Source: Rhizobium cauense
GTDB taxonomy: Bacteria > Pseudomonadota > Alphaproteobacteria > Rhizobiales > Rhizobiaceae
DNA: 64,000 nucleotides
NCBI RefSeq assembly: GCF_019511525.1
Contig: NZ_JAEUAT010000027.1
Location: 1 to 64,000 of the forward strand
Direction: 5' to 3'
Shown: positions 7,884 through 17,013 of the stretch, piece by piece
How positions within the stretch are numbered: the stretch's first letter is position 1
Layout: every line of letters begins with the position of its first letter
Made by a program: the position numbers and the translations under genes
Notes under the pieces: model-generated
What the model was told of the DNA's origin: nothing
The model's database searches: none
The model's input: only the letters and a program-made list of their open reading frames with translations

Positions 7884-9518
7884 ATGAGCGACACACCTGA
7901 CAAGCCGCAAGCCGATGGCAAACACGTCATTGGCGTCGATGTCGGCACCGGAAGTGCCCGCGCGGGCATTTTTGACCTCACCGGGCGAATGCTTGCGTCC
8001 GCCAAGCGCGATATCACGCTGTTTAACGCACCCGGCTCGATGGTTGAGCAATCGAGTGCGCAGATCTGGACCGCGGTCTGCGAAGCGGTTCGTGAAGCTG
8101 TTTCGAACGCGGGCGTCAATGCAGCTAGCGTTGTTGGCGTGGGTTTTGACGCAACCTGCTCGCTTGTTGTACTCGGAAAAGGTGGTGTGCCGCTCCCTGT
8201 CGGGCCATCGGAAGATCCGGATCGCAACATCATCGTCTGGATGGATCACCGCGCTGTCCCTCAGGCAGAGCGCATCAACGAGATCGGTCACGATGTCCTT
8301 CGATATGTGGGCGGGCGCATTTCTCCGGAAATGGAAACGCCGAAGCTTCTGTGGCTTAAGGAAAACCGTCCCCACATCTTCGACACCGCCTGGCAATTCT
8401 TCGATCTTGCCGACTTCCTCACCTGGAGGGCGACAGGAGACCTTTCGCGCTCCACTTGCACCGTTACGTGCAAATGGACCTACCTTGCCCATGAAAAGCG
8501 CTGGGATCCGGATTATTTCCAGCAGACCGGCCTCGGCAGCCTTGCGGATGAGGGTTTCGCGCGCATCGGCCAGACGATCGTCGAGCCGGGAACACCTCTT
8601 GGGCAAGGGCTGACAGCATCCGCGGCAAGCGAGCTCGGGCTTCAGTCCGGTACGGCGGTAGCCGCCGGGTTGATCGACGCACATGCGGGCGGGATCGGGA
8701 CGGTTGGGATCGGCAGCGGGCCGCAAAGCAACCTTGCCTACGTCTTCGGGACGTCATCCTGCACCATGACGTCGACTACCGACCCGGTCTTCGTGCCGGG
8801 CGTCTGGGGACCCTATTATTCGGCGATGGTGCCGGGGCTCTGGCTCAACGAGGGCGGACAGAGTGCAGCGGGCGCCGCCATCGACCATCTCCTCTCCTTC
8901 CATCCTGCCGCCTCTGAGGCACGGGAGCTTTCAAAGAGCATGGGCGTGGCCCTTCCGGTTCTCCTTGCCGACATGGCGGCAGACCGCGCCGTCACTGCAA
9001 CGCAAGCCGTAACCCTCGTGACCGGGCTCCACGTCGTACCGGAGTTTCTCGGCAACCGAGCTCCCTTTGCAGATCCGCACGCACGCGCGATTATCGCCGG
9101 CCTCGGTATGGACAGAGATCTCGATAGTCTGGTCCTGCTCTATGTCGCGGGGCTCTGCGGGATTGGCTATGGGCTGCGGCAGATCATCGAGACGCAGGCG
9201 GAAGCGGGAGCTTTTATCGACAGTGTCGTGATCAGCGGTGGCGCCGGCCAGCACGATTTCGTTCGTCAGCTCCTCGCCGACGCGAGCGGCCGGCCGGTGA
9301 TCGCAACGAAGGCCGAGGAACCGGTCCTGCTCGGCGCTGCCATCCTTGGCGCCGTCGCTGGTGGTGCATTCCCGGACATGCGCATCGCCATGAGGGATCT
9401 TTCAGGCGCCGAGCGAACCTATCAGCCCACGTCAGGCGCGCCAGCAGACCTTCATACTCTGCGTTACCAAGGTTTCAAGGACCTGCAGAACCTGGCGCGT
9501 GGACTGCGGAGTTGTTAA
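7884..9518 (+). CDS. rbtK: D-ribulokinase (FGGY-type pentulose kinase)
   Basis: A 544-residue FGGY carbohydrate kinase that would phosphorylate D-ribulose to D-ribulose 5-phosphate, which enters the pentose phosphate pathway. The first FGGY domain starts with VIGVDVGTGSARAGIFDLTG. The middle has the GTSSCTM segment, and the second domain has VISGGAGQHDFVRQLLAD near the end. The size and the GLIDAHAGGIGTVGIGSG region fit the pentulose (ribulose) kinase branch rather than xylulokinase or glycerol kinase. I chose the ATG at 7884; in-frame starts at 7845 (TTG) and 7863 exist but would add a tail before the conserved domain. It is the last gene of the ribitol operon. Confidence 0.9.
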   Translation: MSDTPDKPQADGKHVIGVDVGTGSARAGIFDLTGRMLASAKRDITLFNAPGSMVEQSSAQIWTAVCEAVREAVSNAGVNAASVVGVGFDATCSLVVLGKGGVPLPVGPSEDPDRNIIVWMDHRAVPQAERINEIGHDVLRYVGGRISPEMETPKLLWLKENRPHIFDTAWQFFDLADFLTWRATGDLSRSTCTVTCKWTYLAHEKRWDPDYFQQTGLGSLADEGFARIGQTIVEPGTPLGQGLTASAASELGLQSGTAVAAGLIDAHAGGIGTVGIGSGPQSNLAYVFGTSSCTMTSTTDPVFVPGVWGPYYSAMVPGLWLNEGGQSAAGAAIDHLLSFHPAASEARELSKSMGVALPVLLADMAADRAVTATQAVTLVTGLHVVPEFLGNRAPFADPHARAIIAGLGMDRDLDSLVLLYVAGLCGIGYGLRQIIETQAEAGAFIDSVVISGGAGQHDFVRQLLADASGRPVIATKAEEPVLLGAAILGAVAGGAFPDMRIAMRDLSGAERTYQPTSGAPADLHTLRYQGFKDLQNLARGLRSC

Positions 9519-9589
9519 GGTAATCCCAGCTGCGCAAGGGTGTCTGAGCATTTCGGTGTTTCTCCATGAATGGATCCTGCGCTGATTGC

Positions 9590-10330
9590 TCACGACGTGT
9601 CAGTCAGAGGCTTCACATCTGCGACAAACACATACCCACCAAGACGGACAGTTTTTAGGAGGACTGGGTTTCTCGGATTGCGCTCGATCTTCTGACGTAG
9701 TCGGCTGACGTGTACGTCGATGCTCCGCCGAACGGGACCACCAAGACCGGCATAGGTTAATTCTAGCAATTCTTCGCGACCCATGACTCGGCCCGGGTTT
9801 CTGCAGAACGCCAGCAGAAGATCGAACTCTGCCGCCGTGAGATTGACAACCACGCCGTCTGGGTCGAGCAGCACGCGTTCTGCGGGATCGAGCGTATAGG
9901 ACGCGAAGGTCAGGACCGGATTGTCGGTACGTCTGGGCGCGTAAGAGAAAGCGGCACGCCTGAGCAAGCTATGTATTCTGGCGACAGATTCCGCCAGCGC
10001 GGGCGGTATTGAAATGCAATCGTCGGCTCCCGCACCAAGAGCAGACAAGATCAGGTCCGGCCGCTCAGGTGGCAGGAGCAGCATGATCGGGACCGTACTA
10101 TTGGCCCTGATCTGGCGGCAGAGACTGAGTGCTTCCTCGGAATTGGCATGGGCATCAAGGATCACGAGGTTGGATCGCATCATGAGAAGGCGACGCAATT
10201 GCAGTGTGGAGGTCGCCAGCGAGACGTGCATCCCCTCGCGCTCGATCGCTTCGCGCAATGGCTCGAGCTGCGGACTGCTTCGATCTGCAACTACAATCTC
10301 AATCGGGGGTGTTACACCAGCGCGTCGCAT
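9590..10330 (-). CDS. PhoB-like response regulator with degenerate receiver
   Basis: A 246-residue protein with an N-terminal receiver-like domain (about 10-125) and a C-terminal OmpR/PhoB winged helix (about 145-235, with LTAAEFDLLLAFCRNPGRVM and the recognition helix SIDVHVSRLRQKIE). The phosphoacceptor-like Asp is kept (D59 in LVILDAHA). The conserved Thr/Ser is replaced (MLLLPP), the invariant Lys is replaced in CISIPP, and the acidic pair is reduced to VVADRSS. It may therefore act without classical phosphorylation. No histidine kinase is adjacent. It is transcribed away from a second, similarly odd PhoB-like gene at 10963, across a 630-bp gap. Confidence 0.85.
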   Translation of the reverse strand: MRRAGVTPPIEIVVADRSSPQLEPLREAIEREGMHVSLATSTLQLRRLLMMRSNLVILDAHANSEEALSLCRQIRANSTVPIMLLLPPERPDLILSALGAGADDCISIPPALAESVARIHSLLRRAAFSYAPRRTDNPVLTFASYTLDPAERVLLDPDGVVVNLTAAEFDLLLAFCRNPGRVMGREELLELTYAGLGGPVRRSIDVHVSRLRQKIERNPRNPVLLKTVRLGGYVFVADVKPLTDTS

Positions 10331-10962
10331 GCCAAACTAGACCCCTATCAGTTAGTACACTACTCATCTTGCCGAATGAACCTATAGTTGCGGCATTTTT
10401 TGAGTGTGCCAACTGTCACAATTGCGGGTATTCGACATTGACGGACAAGATGCTTCACCGCGCAACCATGGGTCGTTTATCATCCGTCTTCATCGGTGGA
10501 ATATTTGACGGCAGGATGAAGAGCACGGGGAGCAGGGGTGGCGACGGGCTTTTCGCTGACAAGGAAAGGACATCTCGATTTCCCCCGACTGCATCGAGTG
10601 CATGGGCCACGGTCGAGACCCAAGGTGGTGCCTTCGGCCGGGGGCGAGGGTAGAGAAAATTGATGGCGACCATCGAGTGAAAGAGGCGGTTTGCACATGA
10701 TCGTTTTCCACTTGGCTGTTGACTAAGTCGATCATCGCAGCACAACACTCCACGTTTCCAATCACCGCGTTTGCTCATTTTTCCGCCAGGCTTATCAATG
10801 GCGAGAAAAGCACCGGATTGATGCGGCAATTGTCTTAATCGTGGACCCGCGACGCCGAAACATTTCTTAACGGTCCGAGCAAAAAGATCGTTTGAACCGG
10901 TCGCAACTACGTGCGATTGTATCTGTACGAAATTACGACAATAACGATTGTGAGTTTAGGCC
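10331..10962. other. Long intergenic region between two divergent regulators
   Basis: 632 bp with no supportable gene. Several short frames exist on both strands but lack family resemblance and good starts. The last 150 bp is AT-rich and should contain the promoter of the plus-strand regulator. I found no clear operator or terminator. Confidence 0.4.
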
Positions 10963-11640
10963 ATGAGACCGACCATCGTCATCGGCTCAAGGGATGTCGA
11001 TCTGTGCTTCATAGCCCGCCACGTACTTGAGCAGTCAGGCTTTGCGGCAAGCTTGCAGGGAAGGTCCGCCGACATTATCGCAGCGACCGGCAACGACAAT
11101 GTGTGCGCATTGCTGATCGACGGAAGGGTCCGAAATGCCATCGCGGTCTGTCAAAGAGTGCACGAATTGGTCGGAACAACGCGCATCCGTATCGTAGCCC
11201 TCGTCGATCCCCGAGCACACAGGCAAGCCTTGGACTTCATCAATGCTGGAGCCAATGAGGTTTTTACCCGGCCGATGGTGCCGAGCCTCATCATTCGCGC
11301 GTTGACTAGCTCGTCAACTGGCCGCCTGGTTCATGGCGACATTGAAATGGACGTTGCCGCACGACGCGTCTGGCGAGGGACACAAAGAATCGATCTGACA
11401 ACGATCGAGTTCGCGATCCTCCAACAGTTCCTACTTAATCCCGAGCGCGTGTTTGCTCGGAGGGAGATCATCGCCCGCTCATGGCCATCAGGTATTCATG
11501 TCGAACCTCGGACGGTCAACGTCCATATCGCGCGATTGCGCAAACACCTGACCGCAGATGGGAGAGATGATCCGATCCGATCTGTGCGCGGCATTGGATA
11601 CGGGCTCGATGTCGTGTCGAAGGCGAGAGAATGGCGATGA
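10963..11640 (+). CDS. PhoB-like winged-helix regulator with atypical receiver
   Basis: A 225-residue protein with a receiver-like N-terminus and an OmpR/PhoB-type winged helix (about 128-218; LTTIEFAILQQFLLNPERVF, recognition helix TVNVHIARLRKHL, C-terminal hairpin IRSVRGIGYGL). The putative acceptor Asp is D53 in ALLIDGRV. The invariant Lys is Arg in FTRPMV, and the conserved Thr/Ser is Val in IVALVDP, so phosphorylation-dependent switching is doubtful. Its 3' end overlaps the amidohydrolase gene by 4-10 nt, so the two are translationally coupled and probably function together. It resembles the divergent regulator at 9590 in architecture but is clearly different in sequence. Confidence 0.85.
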   Translation: MRPTIVIGSRDVDLCFIARHVLEQSGFAASLQGRSADIIAATGNDNVCALLIDGRVRNAIAVCQRVHELVGTTRIRIVALVDPRAHRQALDFINAGANEVFTRPMVPSLIIRALTSSSTGRLVHGDIEMDVAARRVWRGTQRIDLTTIEFAILQQFLLNPERVFARREIIARSWPSGIHVEPRTVNVHIARLRKHLTADGRDDPIRSVRGIGYGLDVVSKAREWR

Positions 11641-13019
11641 CCGTTACCGACGACATACTCATCATCAACGGTCGCGTTGTTACCGGCGATGGCTCAACGG
11701 TTTTCGACGTCGGAAGCGTCCGCATGCGTGGCGGCACGATCATCGATGTAGCCGCTGGTACTGCCGAGCGCACAGAAAATAACAATGTCGTCGACGCAGC
11801 TGGCCACACTGTCATGCCTGGCGTCATCAATGGTCATGCGCATGGATGTGTGCACGGCCCCTCCATGCCGAGTGGATCGCTGCCGCTTGCGGCGTCCGAC
11901 GTAGAGTATTTTCGGAACCGGCATCTCCTCTCGGGTACGACGACATTATTGAACGTTTGCGGCCTCTCACTTCCCGACGAGATCGAAGACCGAGGGCACC
12001 TGGACCATCCTCTCGACGTACATGTGACAACCGCTCACACACCCAGCAACCTTGGAGCTGCAATGGCCATTGACGGCAAGGGGCTGACCGGTCGTCACCT
12101 CAACGCAACCATCGAGGAGACGATCGAGCAGGGTGCAAAGGCGTTCGGTGAGGCAGGGGGCGGACAGACACTCGGAGGCGGTGCGCAGGACTACCGGTTC
12201 ATACCCGAAGCAATTCTTGCAGCCACTGGTGTGAGAATTCATCCGAAATCTGCGCGGGCCCTCAAGGAAGCCGTCCTTGGCCGGGAGCTTGATGGCACCA
12301 CCGCTTCACCCGAACTTCTCGAGGAGCTACTGCGCAGCTGCGGCCTTGATAACCAGATAAGCGCCGAAGATCTGACCAGTTTGATTGTCACGACGGTCAT
12401 GCCGCCAGTCAGCCTGTCACTGCACGGTTTTGAGGAACTGGCCCGAGCTTCTAAGCGTTTCGGACTGGCGGGGATCTATCATCACGCTGTACCCACGGCC
12501 AAGACACTTCTGCGCCTGGCCGAGGATTATCCTGGAGCCCGAATGGTTGCGGCTCACGCCAATCACCCATCGTTTGAGCCGGAGGAATGTGTCCGGCATG
12601 CCCGTGCGCTGAAGTCGCGCGGGGTTGCGATCGATGTCTCGACCCTCGACTGCATTTCGACCCAATGGCGAAACGGTCCCGAGAATTTCGACGCCCTGAT
12701 TGAAGCCGGTGTGGTCGACACGGTTTCCACCGACTATGCAGGCGGCGATTTCGACAGCATTCTGGCGGCGCTTCAGCGTATCGTGCACCTCGGTCAGCTT
12801 GGCCTGCCCGCAGCAGTCGCGCTCGCGACCGGCAACGTATCGCGGATCCTTCCCGAGGTTGCCGGCGATCGCGGTTTGTTGGCCAAGGGTAAGCGTGCTG
12901 ACGTCGCCATTGTGGAGAGCCATAATCTCGCCCGGGTCAGACACTTGTTTTCAAACGGGGTGCCCGTGGTTTTCAACGGCGTAAGAAGGACCTGGACTCC
13001 TTCAGATTTGAGAGGGTAG
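11631..13019 (+). CDS. Metal-dependent amidohydrolase family protein
   Basis: A 462-residue amidohydrolase-superfamily protein. The N-terminal beta-sandwich (ILIINGRVVTGDGSTVFDVG) leads into the metal-binding motif H69-x-H71 in VMPGVINGHAHG. Further candidate ligands are the His pair in GIYHHAVPT, the His in MVAAHANHPSFEP and the late Asp in TVSTDYAGGDFDS. The C-terminus returns to the sandwich domain (GKRADVAIV). The enzyme would hydrolyse a C-N bond in a cyclic or linear amide or imine. The substrate is not predictable from sequence alone. An internal ATG at 11637 would give a 4-nt ATGA overlap with the regulator upstream. Coupling to that regulator suggests substrate-responsive expression. 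Confidence 0.85.
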   Translation: MAMTVTDDILIINGRVVTGDGSTVFDVGSVRMRGGTIIDVAAGTAERTENNNVVDAAGHTVMPGVINGHAHGCVHGPSMPSGSLPLAASDVEYFRNRHLLSGTTTLLNVCGLSLPDEIEDRGHLDHPLDVHVTTAHTPSNLGAAMAIDGKGLTGRHLNATIEETIEQGAKAFGEAGGGQTLGGGAQDYRFIPEAILAATGVRIHPKSARALKEAVLGRELDGTTASPELLEELLRSCGLDNQISAEDLTSLIVTTVMPPVSLSLHGFEELARASKRFGLAGIYHHAVPTAKTLLRLAEDYPGARMVAAHANHPSFEPEECVRHARALKSRGVAIDVSTLDCISTQWRNGPENFDALIEAGVVDTVSTDYAGGDFDSILAALQRIVHLGQLGLPAAVALATGNVSRILPEVAGDRGLLAKGKRADVAIVESHNLARVRHLFSNGVPVVFNGVRRTWTPSDLRG

Positions 13020-13120
13020 CATTTCCTTCCGTCTTGCCTCAGTCTCAATGGATCCCCCCAGCGGGAAAGCCGCACAGATGACAATGCTAAATAAGAACGA
13101 TCGGAGATAGTGAGCCCAAT

Positions 13121-13381
13121 ATGAAACCTGCCACGAAATACAAAGACTGGTATGACCTGGGGAAGGAACAGGGCATACGGGCAGGACGAAACGGAGGTGA
13201 AGTGCAACGTCATCAGGCAGACTTTGCCACGGAGGACGAGAATACCGCATGGATAGATGGGGTGCTGGAGGGCATCATGTCTGTCGGAGGAAGGATAGTG
13301 GGCGTAACGTCGGTCAGCGATATGATGCTGGGCTCAAAAGGTGGCCTGATCCAGGTAATCGTTGTTGAGAAGCAGAAATGA
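13121..13381 (+). CDS. Small hypothetical protein
   Basis: An 86-residue protein that I do not recognise. The N-terminal half is charged and probably helical (MKPATKYKDWYDLGKEQGIR). The C-terminal third is Gly/Val-rich and hydrophobic (SVGGRIVGVTSVSDMMLGSK). A GGAG motif lies upstream of the ATG. It stands alone after the amidohydrolase gene with about 100 bp between them. No signal peptide or cysteine is seen. Confidence 0.5.
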   Translation: MKPATKYKDWYDLGKEQGIRAGRNGGEVQRHQADFATEDENTAWIDGVLEGIMSVGGRIVGVTSVSDMMLGSKGGLIQVIVVEKQK

Positions 13382-13630
13382 TTGTGCGCGTCATTAATCT
13401 TACAATGCCACTCTATGAGAGTTCTGAACTGCGTGAGTTCAAGGGCATTGACGTCCATATTCTGAAGCGGGCGCGCACGAGATTGCATCAAGGCCGCCAG
13501 AGTAGTTTTGGCTGGGCACTTGGCGGGTGCAGTCGCCCTTTTGGTTTGTCATCGTTGAAACGCTCTGACTGTCCTTAATAACCGCCCAGCCGACGAGTAC
13601 TCTCAATTACGACGAAAATAGATTGCCATC

Positions 13631-13936
13631 CTATGAGTCATCGACAGTTTCTTTCGCGCCAGAACCGCCTGATGTGACGACTTTGCACGAGTGTGCTTCA
13701 TACGCCGTCTGACCAATCTCTGATGGCGGCCAAAATCTAGGTTCACGTGTCATCCCGAAAAACCTGAGAAACCTGTCGAGCCGCGTAGGCCGCTTGATGA
13801 AGACCATGCCGCGATCCTCTCCTGCAAACGAGGGAAGAACGTAGCCTTCATAAATACCCTCTTCACGCTCGATTACGCCCAGGAGGCGACCGACTGGCCT
13901 GCAGAGTTGCTTTTCGGCTTCACTGACGTGGTTCAT
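13631..13936 (-). CDS. Hypothetical protein, second gene of a small operon
   Basis: A 101-residue soluble protein of unknown function. The ATG at 13936 is preceded by GGAGAAA at ideal spacing and overlaps the 3' end of the upstream gene by 17 nt, so the two are probably co-translated. The middle segment (RGMVFIKRPTRLDRFLRFFG) is basic and aromatic. No known domain was recognised. Confidence 0.55.
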   Translation of the reverse strand: MNHVSEAEKQLCRPVGRLLGVIEREEGIYEGYVLPSFAGEDRGMVFIKRPTRLDRFLRFFGMTREPRFWPPSEIGQTAYEAHSCKVVTSGGSGAKETVDDS

Positions 13937-14225
13937 TTTCTCCTGTCCAATTAAACCAACGGAACGGCCGCAACGACTGGAACTCGACAGGTTCGTCAGC
14001 CTCAGATGATGTCAGCATCCTCGCGCGCTTTCTGGCTTGCTTCGCCCACCACTTCGAGCTTGCCTGAACTCGATCAATGCCGTCGAGAATGCGGAGCATG
14101 TGCTTGGCCTCCACAGCCTCCATGGTTACAAGTGGGATGCCATCCAGTCGGGCAGGTGCGTCAGTCGCCTTGTCAATTATGGTCCACGTAGCGTCGCTAG
14201 CATGCAGACGGTAATTGCTCGCCAT
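13920..14225 (-). CDS. Hypothetical protein, first gene of a small operon
   Basis: A 101-residue protein that I do not recognise. I chose the ATG at 14225 because it is preceded by AAGGGGGAACC; an upstream in-frame ATG at 14288 lacks such a site. The N-terminal part (ASNYRLHASDATWTIIDKAT) looks like a small beta-rich domain, and the middle is a basic helix (KWWAKQARKRARM). It overlaps the start of the next gene on the same strand, forming a two-gene unit of unknown role. Confidence 0.55.
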   Translation of the reverse strand: MASNYRLHASDATWTIIDKATDAPARLDGIPLVTMEAVEAKHMLRILDGIDRVQASSKWWAKQARKRARMLTSSEADEPVEFQSLRPFRWFNWTGENEPRQ

Positions 14226-14449
14226 TTGGTTCCCCCTTAGGTCGAGCGGCAAGAGTGAACCAAAAGGCTTGGTACGCACATCCGGCAAAAGGGATTGGAT
14301 TGCCCCTCAAAAGATGTAGGCTCGTCTCCGAATCACTAGCCTCGACATGCGGAAGTGCCTACGATAGCGCCTTTTTCAGAAAATACTAATTTAATCAGGA
14401 GCCAGGACGGCAGGACATACAACGCAGGTGCCGGAAGCAAAACCGCGCG

Positions 14450-15802
14450 TCAGGACCTCGAGTATTCCTGGCTCTCTAACTCAAGCAACATCGGGCCAGT
14501 ATCACCAGAGGCCATCGAAACCACGCCGTCGATAATTCCCTGCTGCTTGCGAGGCGGTAGATGATCTCTGGTCAGACGCCGAAATTTCTCTTCTATCCCA
14601 TGCCAGAGCAATGGTTGTCTTGGATCTCCAAGTGGACCACCGAGATCGGAGGCAAATCTGGACCTTTTGGTCTCGACCGTAACACGAGCGAGGGTCTCGG
14701 TCGGAAAGATCCCATCAATATCGGTACGGGTCGATAGTCTCACCTTGTTTGCGAGTTCGCTCAGATCTTGTCGGTCGAGGCACTGGTGGGTAGGCGGTAG
14801 CAACGAATCCCGTCCATCGACGAACGCAATGGCAAGGCAGTAGGGCAGACTATACTGCACTTCGATCAGATTGGTCGGATTGGTCTTGTTGCCGAGCTTT
14901 AGCGCCCATTCAAAGGTCTCCACCTCGATCGCGATGACATCCGAAGCGCGAAGCGAATGCCGCTCGATCAATTCGAACAATCGGTCCAGAGATGGATGGA
15001 TGTATCGGCAACAGGCGTAAGGTTTGAAATACGTCCCCAATATTTCCCAACGCGATCCGAGATCCGCGAGGATGCGCTCCGCCTTATAGAAATCTGGATG
15101 ATCGAGGAGATCTTCCGGTCCCGTATGTCCGTGGATCGCAAGCTCCAGTGCCATCAAACCAGTCGCACTGCTCCAAGCAATGCCTTCCTTCACGTCGTTT
15201 CCCGTCAGTTTGGAGTAGCCCGAGCTCCCGTTTGCCTGCTGATTGGGAGCCAGGACCCCGGCAATGGAGAGTGCTTGCGAGATGGTGGGTGGATCAACTT
15301 TCAAAAGCACTGCTGCCGTTGCCACAGTCGCCAGACTTGCCCAGCGCCCAGATTGGCGCGTGGAGATACCGAGCGGGTTCTGAGAGGCTGCCACCCGGAC
15401 GCCAATGTCATAGCCCGCAACAATCGCCGCGATGACTGCCTGCGAACCGCAGTGATGAGTTGCCGCAAGGGTCAGAGCCGTCGGAACGACTGCAGCACCG
15501 GGATGGCCACGCGCAGCGCGGTGCCCATCATCAATGTCGAGGGCGGAAGCGGCGGTTGCGTTGGCGACGACAGCACCGAGCAGAGTCGAGCTTTTACCGC
15601 TCAGCCAAATAGGGGCGTTTCCCACGCCAAACAAAGCAGGCGCCATGGCAAGAGCTGCGATTGAGCTATTGGCACTTCGACCAGCAGCCGCCGCGCCGAT
15701 AAGATCGAGTATCGATCGCAAAACGATGTCTCGCGTTTCTGGTGGAGGACCGATCCGCGCGATCGTGGCGATGTGCTCGGCAAGCTTCTTCGTCAGATGC
15801 AT
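14450..15802 (-). CDS. MmgE/PrpD family protein
   Basis: A 450-residue member of the MmgE/PrpD family, which includes 2-methylcitrate dehydratase, cis-aconitate decarboxylase and iminodisuccinate epimerase. Visible family features are the all-helical N-terminus (DIVLRSILDLIGAAAAGRSA), the SALDIDDGHRAARGHPGAAV active-site segment with its His and Asp residues, and CCRYIHPSLDRLFELI in the C-terminal lid domain. The ATG follows AGGGGG. It is the last gene of a minus-strand operon and starts 9 bp after the ornithine-cyclodeaminase-like gene. Members act on small di- or tricarboxylates or their amino derivatives; the exact substrate is not predictable here. Confidence 0.88.
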   Translation of the reverse strand: MHLTKKLAEHIATIARIGPPPETRDIVLRSILDLIGAAAAGRSANSSIAALAMAPALFGVGNAPIWLSGKSSTLLGAVVANATAASALDIDDGHRAARGHPGAAVVPTALTLAATHHCGSQAVIAAIVAGYDIGVRVAASQNPLGISTRQSGRWASLATVATAAVLLKVDPPTISQALSIAGVLAPNQQANGSSGYSKLTGNDVKEGIAWSSATGLMALELAIHGHTGPEDLLDHPDFYKAERILADLGSRWEILGTYFKPYACCRYIHPSLDRLFELIERHSLRASDVIAIEVETFEWALKLGNKTNPTNLIEVQYSLPYCLAIAFVDGRDSLLPPTHQCLDRQDLSELANKVRLSTRTDIDGIFPTETLARVTVETKRSRFASDLGGPLGDPRQPLLWHGIEEKFRRLTRDHLPPRKQQGIIDGVVSMASGDTGPMLLELESQEYSRS

Positions 15803-15811
15803 CGCAGCCCC

Positions 15812-16897
15812 CTACGATCCACGTGCGCCACTGTGCTGACTTGACGTGAGGGATAGATACTTCTCGTAGCTTGCCTGTGCCGCATAGAGGTCGAGCATTG
15901 GAAGGCCGACACAGGTGACGCAGATTGGCCCACCGCCTGTCTGGTCCCAGCTGTCTTGGACAGATAGCTCCTTTACTCCGACAAGGGGGCCGATTTCCTC
16001 GAGCGAGAGGCCCCGCCGCGAAAAATGCAGCGAAACGCTTTGAGAGTTCCGCCTTGATACGGTCTTTATGTCATCGCAGACGACGATCCCGGTCCTCAGG
16101 GCGCGCTGCAGATAGGCTTCCGGGACTTCATCGCCACCGAGATGGAGCGTTACGGCACTTCTAGCAAGCTCATCGTCTGCAAACACAGGACTGCGTGCGT
16201 TTGTGGCTGTAATTACATATCCGCAGCCGCGCAACGCGCTGTTGTCCTTCGCAACCACCAGCGGAGCGGATACGGACGTGCTCAGGTCCTCGCGCAGTTT
16301 CTCTGCACTTTCCTCCGAGCGTCCGCGAATGATGAATTGCGTGATTTTCTCCCCGAAGCCGAAGTCCAGACATTCGATGATGGCACGCGCTATCGGACCT
16401 GTGCCGAAAATACATACGTCCAACGGTTCCGCTTGATTGAGAAAACACTCCATTACTGTTGTTGCATAGCTTCCCGTCCGACGGGCCGAAAGCAGCGTTC
16501 CGTCCAGGGCGACCAGCAGGCGAAGTGTTTGCTTCTCCAGCAAAAGGATTGTCGAGGTGGATCGGGGCAGTCCGAGATTTCGGTTAAAGGCATTTGCCCC
16601 GATCACTTTGACGCCGCCATAGTGATCGTTGACGCTGTAGAGGCAAGATAGCTTCCAGCCGAGGCGCTCGTTCACATATTGGGTCCTGAACGGCAGCTTG
16701 GTTCCTGATGCCCAGAAGGCGTCCTCGGGCAGGGAGAGAACAGCCTTTCCTCCAAATGATGAGCCGGCCCGAATATCCCTCCACGCAGTACCCATCGCCT
16801 CCAGCAATTCGGCCGTTGTCAGGTCCGCCCCCACCTCGAAGAGGTGCTGGGCACTCAGAAAGAAGACCTCTGTCGTCGGCTCCAAACATTTTGGCAT
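15812..16897 (-). CDS. Ornithine cyclodeaminase/mu-crystallin family protein
   Basis: A 361-residue NAD(P)-dependent enzyme of the OCD/mu-crystallin family (ornithine cyclodeaminase, ketimine reductases, SbnB-type amino-acid dehydrogenases). A Rossmann motif is seen in VCIFGTGPIARAIIECL near residue 160. Upstream of it is the family block LLSARRTGSYATTVM, here deviating from the usual RTAA. The substrate-binding lysine region is probably GVKVIGANAFNRNLGLPRST. The start has an excellent GGAGGAAA site. It could form or reduce a C=N bond between an amino acid and a keto acid; true ornithine cyclodeaminase activity is only one possibility. A 116-bp gap separates it from the nitrilase gene. Confidence 0.85.
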   Translation of the reverse strand: MPKCLEPTTEVFFLSAQHLFEVGADLTTAELLEAMGTAWRDIRAGSSFGGKAVLSLPEDAFWASGTKLPFRTQYVNERLGWKLSCLYSVNDHYGGVKVIGANAFNRNLGLPRSTSTILLLEKQTLRLLVALDGTLLSARRTGSYATTVMECFLNQAEPLDVCIFGTGPIARAIIECLDFGFGEKITQFIIRGRSEESAEKLREDLSTSVSAPLVVAKDNSALRGCGYVITATNARSPVFADDELARSAVTLHLGGDEVPEAYLQRALRTGIVVCDDIKTVSRRNSQSVSLHFSRRGLSLEEIGPLVGVKELSVQDSWDQTGGGPICVTCVGLPMLDLYAAQASYEKYLSLTSSQHSGARGS

Positions 16898-17013
16898 TAC
16901 GGTTTCCTCCGATCCCTACTCGGATACGAGCGTATGGGATTGTTGGAAACCGCAGGGTGAAGCTTTGATAAAACTATAGATAACGTGGCTGGTGTCGCTC
17001 GACAGTCACTGGG

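Noticed and set aside
10455..10829. Minus-strand frame of 124 codons in the gap between the two PhoB-like genes
   Set aside because: Pro/Ser/Arg-rich text without domain, poor start, and several competing frames overlap it.
13378..13578. Frame of 66 codons overlapping the end of the 86-residue hypothetical gene by 4 nt
   Set aside because: The overlap looks like coupling, but the product has no recognisable features and the frame lacks its own ribosome binding site.
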